Assembly (NCBI GenBank): GCA_017447815.1
Contig: JAFSMS010000043.1
Span: forward strand, 1 to 48,117
Source of the DNA: Bacteroidales bacterium
Lineage (GTDB): Bacteria; Bacteroidota; Bacteroidia; Bacteroidales; UBA932
DNA length: 48,117 bases
Reading direction: 5' to 3'
Positions 35,149 through 42,884 of this stretch are shown in pieces. Numbering within the stretch: the first letter of the stretch is position 1; the number at the start of each line of letters is the position of its first letter. The notes beneath the pieces were generated by a model that was not told the DNA's origin, made no database searches, and saw only the letters and a program-made list of their open reading frames with translations. A program made the translations under genes and the position numbers.

Positions 35149-38100
35149 TTAATGCACGAAGACCCTGCCTTCGGGAAGGGCTTTTTCGTCGGCATTCTTT
35201 CCCAGCCATACCTCAAACCATCCCTCCTCGACACCGAAGTGCAAGTCTTTGTCCCACATGCCGAAGCGCCGGTAAGGTACCTCGATCTCCACTTCCTTGC
35301 TTTCGCCGGGCTTCAGCGAAACCCGCTTGAAAGCGGCGAGTTCCTTCATGGGACGGACAACGGAGGCGAGCTGGTCATGGATATAAACCTGAACCACTTC
35401 GTCGCCCTCTACATCCCCCGTGTTCTTCACGGTGACGGTTACCTTCAGGGCTTCGTCTTTCCCAAGCTGCTCGGGAATGCGTAAGTTGCTGTATTCAAAG
35501 GAGGTATAACTTAAACCGTAGCCGAAGGGATAGAGCGGCTTCCCGTCGTTTTCAATGTAGCCGTACCCGCGTCCGCTGGGCTTGATTGCATAGTACATCG
35601 GCGTCTGGCCGATATCCTTGGACCAACTGACGGGCAGGCGTCCTCCGGGGGTCACGGCGCCGGTGATCACATCGGCGATAGCCCTTCCGCCCTGCTCTCC
35701 GGGATACCAGGCTTCAAGGACGGCGGCCGCGCCATCCACCCAGTCGGTGATGTCGATGATGCCTCCGTTCTGCAGGACGACGATCACGGGTTTCCCGGTG
35801 GCGATCAGGTCTCTGACCAGCTTCTCCTGGTCAATCGTAATGGTCTGGTCCTGCTGGGCATCCACGACCAGTCCGCCGCTCTCATCCCGGTCACGGACCT
35901 TCGTGGAAGGGAGTTTGAAACTGCTCCGGTCGCGGCCTTCATCCTCGATGATCGAAGGGAAGAAAAGCAGTGCGTCGCAGGTGGCCGCCAGTGCCCTGAC
36001 ATTCTTTCCGCCTTTGTCCAGGACAACTTGGGCAGACCCTTCAAAAGCCTTCCGGAGACCATCCAGCGGTGTCACGCCGTCTCCTTCCCAGCGTCCTCCG
36101 GGACGTCTGTAATTGCCAAGGCTCAAGTCGTCGGCGGCAGGGCCGAAAACACCTATCTTCTTGACACTTCCCGGTTTAAGGGGAAGCGTTCCGTCGTTCT
36201 TGAGCAGCGTCATGACCTTGCAGGCAGCCTCATAAGCAAGTTGCTGATGCTCCTCGGTGTGGACGATGGAAGCCGCCTTGTCTGGATCCACGTAGGGATC
36301 GTCGAAGAGCCCGAGTTCGAACTTCAGGCGCAGGACCCGGCGCACAGCCTCGTCCAGGGTCTTCCCGCTCACCTTCCCTTCCTGTACAAGGTCCAGAAGG
36401 CCGAGGGACGTGATATGCAGTTCCACGTCAAGACCGTTTTCCATGCAGAGGGCGAGCGCCTCGTCCTCCGTTTCCGCCAGACCGTGATGGCGTCGGACGA
36501 TGTCCACGGCGTCATAGTCGGTGACCACGATTCCCTTGAATCCCCATTCTTTCTTGAGGATGTCGTTGAGCAGCACACCGTTGCAACTGGAGGGAACACC
36601 GTCCACCGAGTTGTAGGACGACATGATTCCCCGGGCGCCTCCTTCCTGAACGCATGCCCTGAACGGTTCCAGATAGACTTCCCGGAGCACCCTCCAGGAG
36701 TTGGTGGAGGCGTAGGAATCACGGCCTCCTTCGCCGTAATTGTCCACATAGTGCTTGGGAGTGGTGACGATGCCTCCCTGTTCCAGGGCCTTCACGAAAG
36801 CCACGCCCATCGCGGAATTCAGCAGCACATCCTCCCCATATCCTTCCTGGGTTCTGCCCCAACGCGGGTCCCTGGAGATGTTGACCACGGGCGACAAAAC
36901 CTGTCGCACGCCCACTGCCCTGACCTCCTTGGCAATCACCTGGGCGACGCGGTTGTAGAACGCATCGTCGAAAGTGGCGGCCATCGCTATGCTCTGGGGG
37001 AAACTGGTGGCTTTGCCCCACATCGCCCCGTGAAGGGCCTCGCAGTGTTGCAGCACGGGGATTCCCCAGCGGTTCGAAAGGATGGAAAGGCGGGTGTCCT
37101 CGTTGATGACCTCGGCCACCGATTTGGGATCGTTCGGAAGGTTCCAACTCGGGAAGAAATGAACAAGGGTACGGACGAGTCCCTTGGTATAGTCCCTCTT
37201 GTCCCATTCATCGACATTGACAAGTTCGGCGCTGACCTGGCTCACTTTCTCTTCCAGGGACATCCTGCCAAGCAGGTCCTCCACCCTTTTCTCCACGGGC
37301 TGGTTCTTGTCCCGGTACAGGAAGTTCCCCTCCTCGAAGACCGGGCCGTTCCCCAGGTCAAGGCTGTATTTGCCCGGGCCGAGGTTCCTGATATAATCCG
37401 CCCAGGGGATGTTGACGTGGGCCAGAGAACCTTCCGGCACCTCGACATCCATGTGGATGGCTTTCCCGTTGCGCTTGAAGGACACCGCCACCGTTCCCTT
37501 GACGGTGGGGAAGGAAAGGCTGCACTCGTTGAAGATATGCTTGTCGGGGGAGATCGAGAACCTTCTCCAACCGGCCTGGATCGGCACGATGCCGAACATT
37601 TTCGCCGGCAGCACGGCCAGGGGACCGCCGCTCCAGGCGTGGTTCACGCTTCCGCAGTTCCAGTCGCCGTCCACGCCCACGTTCCAGCCTTCGAACAAGG
37701 TGTCGTAGTCGGGATGGTTGACCATGAAATCGTACCGCTTGCGCTCGCGCTCCAGGGCATAGTCGCCATGTCCCATGCGGAACAGGGCTTCCATCACATA
37801 TTTCTCCATGTAGGGGCTGGCATGCTCCTCTTTCTTGAGGACCTCGAAAATCGCGTCATACTTGTCTTTCCACGCGATTTCGGCCACCACCGCGAGCGCC
37901 TGCACCCGGTCGTCTGTCTCGCCCTTGTAGTCCGGGTGGCGGTAGCAGGTGCCGGTCCAGGCGACCCGGTTGATTGCGTCCTTGAGCCGGTTCATGCGCC
38001 CACGGTAAACCCTGCCGGTGACAATCTCGCCCAGCATGTCTTCCATGTTCGTAACCGACTGGAGGGCAAGGATGTACCACATGTTCTGAAGCAGGCGCAT

Positions 38101-39573
38101 GTCTTTGTTGTCACCCCAGTCGCCCCAGTTCCAGTCGCCGTTGTGCCACTCCAGGAGTCCGTCTTCGCCCACTTCGTATGTCTCCAGGTATTTCTTGATC
38201 GCGGGCAGGACATATTCGATGGTGGCCCTGTCGCCGGTGTTCATGTAGTAGTTCCAGAAACCGTACACGCCGATAGCGGCCAGCATCTGGCAGGGAAGTT
38301 CTGCGCCGTAGTTGCCCGGAATCGGGGAAAAGAGAATATCGTCAGGCCGCTGCCAGTCGGCCAGTTCCCGGATGCCTTTACGGATAAGGGCATGCAGCGA
38401 AGGAGTGTAGGTGTAGAAACTCTCGCCGGAGATGGTCACGATGTCCCCCCACCACTGGCCTCTCTCCCGGTCGGGACAGTCGAAGAAATTGTCGCGGGCA
38501 TTGACATATATCGTACGCAACCCCTTCTCCCAGAACTTGTTGAAGAAGGGATCATCGCAGTGGAAGCGGCCTTCGGCAGCGGTGTCATACCCCGTCTCGC
38601 GGTACTTCACTCCGGTGACTTTCGCGCCATGTTCCACCGTCAGGATGATCCGCATGCCGTTGAGCCATCCGAGGGACTCATATTCCTGGGATCCCGCTTT
38701 CGTGATATACTCGGCCCTGAGGCATTCCACGCCCACATGGGCATGGTCGGTCTCGATCAGGATCCGGTGACCTCCGGAGGCATCATCAACGGTAATGATG
38801 GGAGTCATCTGCATGTTGTAAGGGAGTTTGGCGATCACGGTGTCGGCCTCCGCCCCGGGACGGGTTTCGAAAGCGGCCTCCTTGATGCCGTAATCCTTCC
38901 AAAACGGGATGGGACGGCTGTGCAGTTTGCCCAAAGAGCCTTCAAGGATGACGGAGGGCGCGAAACCTTCGGCGGAACCAGTCTGCCAACCTTCCATGTC
39001 TTTGCGCGCGTCGAAGGAAATGCTGCTTTCCGAAAGCCGGTAATTCGGTTCGGGACAGTCGGCCTTGCCGTATGACGGATGGACCCGGCTGAGCCAACTC
39101 TCATCACTCTGCAGCCCTATGGACGGACAACTGAACCAGAGTTGGGCTTCTGAACTGCTTTTGTGGGAGAATCCATCCTTGCCGAAGTACCAAAGCAGCA
39201 ATGCGAGTTTGTTCTCTCCCTTTTTGAGATAAGGGGCAAGGTCCACCTCGTCGAAATAACTGTCGGAGGGATTCGGGCCTCTCTTGAGCTGCCCTTCGAA
39301 CACAACCGTTTCGCCGTTAATCCACAGCCAGTATTTGCTGTCAACGGCAATCCTTGCCGGGACGCTGCGGGGAACGCTCTTCAGTTTGAAATCCTTCCTG
39401 AAGGCAATCCATTTGTTGGGTGCGTCCGGACCGGAATCGGCCGATGTGATCGTCGCCTGGGAATCCAGCACGATGTCTTGGGGAGTGAAAACGGCTTCCA
39501 TTTCGGCAGCCTTCTTGTGCTGGCCGCAGGAAACCGCAGCCACGAGCGCCACAATCAGGATTGTCTTTTTCAT
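35149..39573 (-). CDS. GH78-GH3 fusion glycosidase, lipoprotein
   Basis: A 1474-residue exported enzyme with two complete glycosidase halves. After a lipoprotein signal (MKKTILIVALVAAVSC, Cys 16), residues ~30-745 resemble GH78 alpha-L-rhamnosidases. They show a beta-sandwich binding part (PYLKKGENKLALLLWYFGKDG) and then an alpha/alpha barrel with DCPDRERGQWWGD, HNGDWNWGDWGD and the C-terminal VNHAWSGGP segment. Residues ~755-1474 are GH3: LQHCEALHG, TPKHYVDNYGEGGRDS, the nucleophile Asp in GIVVTDYDAV, the acid/base Glu region IEDEGRDRSSFKLP and a C-terminal Fn3-like domain. The pair would take rhamnose and then glucose off rhamnosyl-glucosides such as plant flavonoid or saponin sugars; that substrate is inferred. 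No SusCD pair is nearby. It is a separate passenger in the accessory block. Confidence 0.88.
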   Translation of the reverse strand: MKKTILIVALVAAVSCGQHKKAAEMEAVFTPQDIVLDSQATITSADSGPDAPNKWIAFRKDFKLKSVPRSVPARIAVDSKYWLWINGETVVFEGQLKRGPNPSDSYFDEVDLAPYLKKGENKLALLLWYFGKDGFSHKSSSEAQLWFSCPSIGLQSDESWLSRVHPSYGKADCPEPNYRLSESSISFDARKDMEGWQTGSAEGFAPSVILEGSLGKLHSRPIPFWKDYGIKEAAFETRPGAEADTVIAKLPYNMQMTPIITVDDASGGHRILIETDHAHVGVECLRAEYITKAGSQEYESLGWLNGMRIILTVEHGAKVTGVKYRETGYDTAAEGRFHCDDPFFNKFWEKGLRTIYVNARDNFFDCPDRERGQWWGDIVTISGESFYTYTPSLHALIRKGIRELADWQRPDDILFSPIPGNYGAELPCQMLAAIGVYGFWNYYMNTGDRATIEYVLPAIKKYLETYEVGEDGLLEWHNGDWNWGDWGDNKDMRLLQNMWYILALQSVTNMEDMLGEIVTGRVYRGRMNRLKDAINRVAWTGTCYRHPDYKGETDDRVQALAVVAEIAWKDKYDAIFEVLKKEEHASPYMEKYVMEALFRMGHGDYALERERKRYDFMVNHPDYDTLFEGWNVGVDGDWNCGSVNHAWSGGPLAVLPAKMFGIVPIQAGWRRFSISPDKHIFNECSLSFPTVKGTVAVSFKRNGKAIHMDVEVPEGSLAHVNIPWADYIRNLGPGKYSLDLGNGPVFEEGNFLYRDKNQPVEKRVEDLLGRMSLEEKVSQVSAELVNVDEWDKRDYTKGLVRTLVHFFPSWNLPNDPKSVAEVINEDTRLSILSNRWGIPVLQHCEALHGAMWGKATSFPQSIAMAATFDDAFYNRVAQVIAKEVRAVGVRQVLSPVVNISRDPRWGRTQEGYGEDVLLNSAMGVAFVKALEQGGIVTTPKHYVDNYGEGGRDSYASTNSWRVLREVYLEPFRACVQEGGARGIMSSYNSVDGVPSSCNGVLLNDILKKEWGFKGIVVTDYDAVDIVRRHHGLAETEDEALALCMENGLDVELHITSLGLLDLVQEGKVSGKTLDEAVRRVLRLKFELGLFDDPYVDPDKAASIVHTEEHQQLAYEAACKVMTLLKNDGTLPLKPGSVKKIGVFGPAADDLSLGNYRRPGGRWEGDGVTPLDGLRKAFEGSAQVVLDKGGKNVRALAATCDALLFFPSIIEDEGRDRSSFKLPSTKVRDRDESGGLVVDAQQDQTITIDQEKLVRDLIATGKPVIVVLQNGGIIDITDWVDGAAAVLEAWYPGEQGGRAIADVITGAVTPGGRLPVSWSKDIGQTPMYYAIKPSGRGYGYIENDGKPLYPFGYGLSYTSFEYSNLRIPEQLGKDEALKVTVTVKNTGDVEGDEVVQVYIHDQLASVVRPMKELAAFKRVSLKPGESKEVEIEVPYRRFGMWDKDLHFGVEEGWFEVWLGKNADEKALPEGRVFVH

Positions 39574-39621
39574 ATAGATATTATCTAAGTTACTTAAACC
39601 TGTTCATTATCTGTGCAATCC

Positions 39622-39641
39622 GTTCGAAACGATCATCGAAC
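39622..39641. promoter_or_regulatory. Interrupted palindrome upstream of the glycosidase
   Basis: GTTCGA (39622-39627) and TCGAAC (39636-39641) are inverted repeats 8 bases apart, 49 bases before the glycosidase start. It could be an operator for a dimeric regulator, but no regulator gene is linked. Confidence 0.3.
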
Positions 39642-39654
39642 ATTCTCTGCAAGT

Positions 39655-39793
39655 TAAGAACATTGTACGAGAAAACCAAACCTTTGCGGCCGTCTTGGGT
39701 CAGATTGACCAAGGTGTCATAGTGGAACGTGAGGGGGCCTCAAGAAGAACCGGCATCGGACAGCCCCGTCATTCTGTTTCCCGAATCCGGGGA
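39655..39793 (-). pseudogene. Inverted RHS core fragment
   Basis: The minus strand here matches the intact RHS gene at about 30046-30172: GGGAAACAGAATGACGGGGC, then GATGCCGGTTCTTCT and GACCCAAGACGGCCG, with near-identical runs. It has internal differences that break the frame (TTCTTGAGG where the intact gene has TTCTGGAGG). It is the piece of a second RHS gene in the opposite direction, with both ends lost. Confidence 0.8.
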
Positions 39794-39795
39794 TG

Positions 39796-40065
39796 GTTTT
39801 CGACAACGTCGTGCACGAAAAGGGGTGTTTTGGTGCACGGGGGCATGTTTTCGGTGGCGTCGTGCACGAAAAGGGGTGTTTTGGTGCACGGGGGCATGTT
39901 TTCGGTGGCGTCGTGCACGAAAAAGGGGGTTTTGGTGCACGAGGGCATGTTTTCGGCGGCGTCGTGCACGAAAAAGGGTGTTTTGGTGCACGGGGGCATG
40001 TTTTCGGCGCTGTCGTGCACGAAAAAGGGTGTTTTGGTGCACGGGGCCATGTTTTCGGCGGCGTC
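39796..40065. repeat. 51-bp tandem repeat array (5.3 copies)
   Basis: Five full copies of a 51-base unit (39796-39846, 39847-39897, 39898-39948, 39949-39999, 40000-40050) and a 15-base partial sixth. Each unit opens GTTTTCGG and holds two GTGCAC palindromes with start points 22 bases apart. Copies differ by a few bases only. Because 51 is a multiple of three and no stop occurs, all three plus frames and two minus frames stay open, so predicted proteins here are artefacts unless shown otherwise. The array lies directly between the inverted RHS piece and the right flanking repeat. Confidence 0.95.
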
Positions 40066-40076
40066 TATGGGTAAAA

Positions 40077-40195
40077 GGCGCCGCGAAGGAATCCGGATGT
40101 ACGAATTCCTCCGCGGGCCGCCGGAAGATGCTTTTGGCGAGGGGTTTTACTCCGCCTTGCCGGCTGCGGCCAGGATGCTCATGGCCGCCTCGTAA
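40077..40195 (+). pseudogene. Duplicated 3' end of DUF3109 (right flanking repeat)
   Basis: The frame reads KRRREGIRMYEFLRGPPEDA then FGEGFYSALPAAAR, aligned over 33 codons with the end of the intact DUF3109 gene (KGRREGIRVYQFLRGPLTDA, FGEEFYSALSAAAG). The matching DNA is 40077-40174. Nothing of the first 160 codons is present. The copy overlaps the end of the DUF2007 gene on the other strand, so it is the original right-hand partner of a convergent gene pair now separated by 15 kb. Confidence 0.85.
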
Positions 40196-40374
40196 TCATT
40201 TTCGTTCACTTTCACTTCGATGGGCTTCGCAAACCCCAGGGAAGGATAGGAAGAGTCGGCGCCGAAGACGCCGGCCGGGATACCGTTGTCTCCCAGGAGG
40301 GCGGCGACGATATCGGCTTGGACCTTCTCGTTGAAGGTGGCCACGGTTTTGAATTTTTGGGTATCAGTTGCCAT
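40147..40374 (-). CDS. DUF2007-type small protein
   Basis: A 75-residue protein of the DUF2007 type (putative signal transducing protein, ferredoxin-like fold), with KTVATFNEKVQADIVAALLGDNGIPAGVFG and then EVKVNENDYEAAMSILA. Such proteins are usually single-domain and uncharacterised. The Met at 40374 gives the family start; the open frame upstream is inside the neighbouring gene, which it overlaps by 11 bases. Its end runs through the DUF3109 remnant. Confidence 0.85.
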   Translation of the reverse strand: MATDTQKFKTVATFNEKVQADIVAALLGDNGIPAGVFGADSSYPSLGFAKPIEVKVNENDYEAAMSILAAAGKAE

Positions 40375-40834
40375 AGTCGTTGATTTTATGGTCGATTGCC
40401 ATGACGATGCGCGACAAATCCCGTACCAAACCTTCGGCCTGGAAGCCACCCAGGATGGGCTGGAGAGTGATGGTGTCCTCCCACAGCCGCATGGCACGCG
40501 CAAAGGCCGATGAAAGGTGATACTTGTGTCCTCCGTCCTCCGTCTCGCCGGCTTTCTCATAGCCCCGGGAAGCCATGGCCGCGTCGATGGCGCTCCACTG
40601 CCCGGCAGGGTCTCCCTGCGCCCGGATATTGCGTTTGCCGTAGCCGAAGAACGGGTAGGCGAAACTCATTACCAGAAAGAGGCCGAAGATGTAGCCGATG
40701 GATGTCCAGCCTTGCTGGAAAGCCACGGCGATATCCTTGGAGATGAAGCCCGTAAGCATGAGGGCCCCGATGATGAGCACGAAAAGGATGGTGATCTGAA
40801 GGAAGTATTTGAGGGCTCTTCTAAGGTAGGTCAT
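40364..40834 (-). CDS. Membrane protein of unknown function
   Basis: A 156-residue protein with two N-terminal membrane helices (about residues 10-30 and 42-62) and a cytoplasmic domain of about 90 residues (DAAMASRGYEKAGETEDGGHKYHLSS, then ITLQPILGGFQAEGLVRDLSRIVMAIDHKI). I do not recognise the family. It overlaps hemW by 4 bases and DUF2007 by 11, so the genes are translated together. The linkage gives no clear functional hint. Confidence 0.8.
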   Translation of the reverse strand: MTYLRRALKYFLQITILFVLIIGALMLTGFISKDIAVAFQQGWTSIGYIFGLFLVMSFAYPFFGYGKRNIRAQGDPAGQWSAIDAAMASRGYEKAGETEDGGHKYHLSSAFARAMRLWEDTITLQPILGGFQAEGLVRDLSRIVMAIDHKINDYGN

Positions 40835-41907
40835 ACAAGTTCTCTAATAATTTCGTCGGAAACAAAGAAATGGTCTTCCGGGATGCGGTAGCGCCGGCCC
40901 ACCTGGCACAGGGCTCCCTGGCCGATGAGGCGTTTCACATCCTCTTCCCTGCAGTTGGCCAGCAGGAACTCTCCGTCGATGCCTTTGGCTGTGCGAAGGG
41001 CCAGCATGAGGGTTTCCACCTTCTCATCTTCCAGGCTCAGGGCCTCGCTGGTGAGCGTGTAGCCTTCCAGGGTGGCACTGTTCCAACTGCGGCCGCGGCC
41101 GCTGAAGGAGTGGGCCGAGGGCCCCAGCCCCACATAGGGCCGACGGGCCCAGTAACCGCCGTTGTGGACAGCCTCGAAACCGGGCTGCGCGAAATTGGAA
41201 ATCTCGTAATGGTGGAATCCGGCGACCGCCATCTTGCGGCAGAGGATGTCGTACTGGTGACGGCACGTCTCTTCGGAAGCCTCTTCGTATTCTCCGTTTT
41301 CCAGCCGCATGGTCAGGACATTGTCGCCCTCCACGGTGAGTTGGTAGCAGGAAATGTGCTCGGGCCCGAGCGCGACGGCCTGGTCGATGGTCTTTTCCCA
41401 GACTTCGTCCGACAGGTTGGACAGGCCGAAGATAAGGTCTATGCTCACATTCTCGAAACCGGCCTTGCGGACCAGGCGGAAGGCTTCCTTGGCGCCCTCC
41501 GCGCTATGGCGGCGGTTCATCCAGCGGAGCAGGACGTCGTCGAAGGACTGGATGCCCATGCTCATGCGGTTCACGCCCAGTTGACGGAGGCTTTCCACAT
41601 AGGGAAGGCCTTTTTCCACGATGTCTTCCGGATTGGCTTCCAGCGTGAATTCCGTGTAGGGGCCGCCGTGGCCGCATTCTTCCAGCGTCAGGAGAATGCG
41701 CGTCAGATGAGACAGGGGCAGCACGGAAGGTGTGCCGCCCCCGAAATACAGGGTCTTGAGTTCATCGCTCATTTCTGCCGCCCGCCGGCGGATTTCCGCG
41801 CACACCTGGTCGGTGTAACTGTCGAACATGCCGCCGCCCGGGATCTCGGAGTAGAAATCGCAATAGGTGCAAAAACTCTTGCAGAAAGGAACGTGGATGT
41901 AAATCAT
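40831..41907 (-). CDS. hemW: Radical SAM protein HemW
   Basis: A 358-residue radical SAM protein. The cluster cysteines CxxxCxxC are residues 9, 13 and 16 (HVPFCKSFCTYCDFY), and GGGTPSVLP and the HemW C-terminal domain follow (GLGPSAHSF, then LMLALRTAKGIDGEFL). HemW proteins are related to coproporphyrinogen III dehydrogenase but act in heme handling; the older name oxygen-independent coproporphyrinogen oxidase is often wrong. I choose the Met at 41907, one base after the upstream stop, over the Met eight codons earlier, which lies within that gene. It overlaps the next gene by 4 bases. Confidence 0.92.
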   Translation of the reverse strand: MIYIHVPFCKSFCTYCDFYSEIPGGGMFDSYTDQVCAEIRRRAAEMSDELKTLYFGGGTPSVLPLSHLTRILLTLEECGHGGPYTEFTLEANPEDIVEKGLPYVESLRQLGVNRMSMGIQSFDDVLLRWMNRRHSAEGAKEAFRLVRKAGFENVSIDLIFGLSNLSDEVWEKTIDQAVALGPEHISCYQLTVEGDNVLTMRLENGEYEEASEETCRHQYDILCRKMAVAGFHHYEISNFAQPGFEAVHNGGYWARRPYVGLGPSAHSFSGRGRSWNSATLEGYTLTSEALSLEDEKVETLMLALRTAKGIDGEFLLANCREEDVKRLIGQGALCQVGRRYRIPEDHFFVSDEIIRELV

Positions 41908-41908
41908 A

Positions 41909-42820
41909 TTATCTGAGCATGCATTCTGCACGGCCCAGGAGGCCTTTCTCCGTGTACACCTCCAGGGTATAGACGCCCTTGGAGAATTCTCCGGTGTCGT
42001 TGATGTAGATGGAAAGATCTACTTCGCTGCCCTCGTAGTCCACCTCACGGGAAGCGGTGGCCTGCAGGGGGACGCCGTTGGCCATGAAGTCCACGGACTC
42101 GTTGTTGATGAGCAGGAGCCCTTCCGGATCCTTCACCCGCACATACACGCGGACGGGACCGCGGTCGGCCAGGGAGTTCTCCACCAGCGACAGGTTGGCG
42201 ACCATGTAGCGTACGCGGCTGTGGCGGTCTCCGGCCTTGTCGTTGCCATAGTGACCCACGAGGGAGATGGCACGGGCCTTGAGAACCTTGCCGGCGTTCA
42301 CCTGCGAGGAGAGGTTCTCGACCTGGGCGGTGAGTTCTTCGTTGGCCCGGCGGCTTTCGGCGGCTTCCTTTCGGGCGGCGGCCGCGTCGGCGGTGAGGCG
42401 CTTGTTGAGGGTGTTCAGGGAATCAATCTGGACGATGTAGCCCTTCATGATGGCGCGCAGGGTGCCCAGTTCCTTTTCGTACTGGCGGATTTTGGCGCGG
42501 TTGGTGGCTTCTGTCTTGGACAGTTTGTCGATGAGCATGGCCACCTGTTCGCGGGAGGTGTCCAGTTGGTGGTTGATGCTCTCGTAGTCCGAGTTCAGGG
42601 TGTTGAAGTCGTTCTGGAGATCTACCATTTGCTGGGCCAGTTCGGCCTTCTCACCTTCCAGGTCCTTGACCAGGGCGTTGCGCTGGTACAGCATGTAGCC
42701 CAGGATGCCGGCCAGCACCAGGGCGATGGCAGCCAGGATGGTCATCAGGGTGCGGGGACCCTTTTTCTCTTTTCTTTCGCGTTCTTCACGCTCTATTCTT
42801 TCGAGGGGATCTTCTACCAT
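41909..42820 (-). CDS. Membrane-anchored coiled-coil protein
   Basis: A 303-residue protein: a charged N-terminus (RIEREERERKEKKG), one membrane helix (about residues 25-45), a long coiled coil (about 48-195 with heptads such as LVKDLEGEKAELAQQMVDLQ) and a C-terminal beta domain of about 100 residues. The last has RYMVANLSLVENSLADRGPVRVYVRVKDPEG and VYTLEVYTEKGLLG. It resembles envelope-spanning coiled-coil proteins of Bacteroidetes but has no assigned role. It is the first gene of the operon with hemW and has a promoter box overlapping that of the divergent aminopeptidase gene. Confidence 0.8.
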   Translation of the reverse strand: MVEDPLERIEREERERKEKKGPRTLMTILAAIALVLAGILGYMLYQRNALVKDLEGEKAELAQQMVDLQNDFNTLNSDYESINHQLDTSREQVAMLIDKLSKTEATNRAKIRQYEKELGTLRAIMKGYIVQIDSLNTLNKRLTADAAAARKEAAESRRANEELTAQVENLSSQVNAGKVLKARAISLVGHYGNDKAGDRHSRVRYMVANLSLVENSLADRGPVRVYVRVKDPEGLLLINNESVDFMANGVPLQATASREVDYEGSEVDLSIYINDTGEFSKGVYTLEVYTEKGLLGRAECMLR

Positions 42821-42830
42821 AGTGCTTCAG

Positions 42831-42861
42831 TTTATTATTTTGACAAATATAGTTATATTTG
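42831..42861 (+). promoter_or_regulatory. Promoter for Xaa-Pro aminopeptidase, overlapping a divergent box
   Basis: TTTA (42831-42834), 19 bases, TATATTTG (42854-42861) on the plus strand. On the minus strand a second TATATTTG occupies 42844-42851, ahead of the coiled-coil gene. The two boxes face each other as a palindrome, two bases apart. Confidence 0.55.
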
Positions 42862-42884
42862 TGCAAATAACATGCTAATCGGCC

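Noticed and set aside
36028-39075. A 1015-codon open frame opposite the glycosidase gene
   Set aside because: It is a GC-skewed shadow: the opposite strand carries both GH78 and GH3 motifs end to end, and this frame shows no family features. The same applies to long frames opposite mrdA (5651-7408), rodA (4282-5451), topA (11555-13426), the S41 gene (2509-4164) and the M16-like gene (21937-24021).
39796-40065. CRISPR array
   Set aside because: The 51-bp units follow each other without unique spacers and no cas genes are present.
24962-40065. An integrative element with its own integrase or conjugation genes
   Set aside because: No integrase, relaxase, transposase or phage gene is visible in the block, so its mobility cannot be claimed from this window.
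39695-40195. A repeat protein encoded by the tandem array
   Set aside because: Five of six frames are open and the predicted frames join an inverted RHS piece to a DUF3109 tail, so no frame is supported as a gene.
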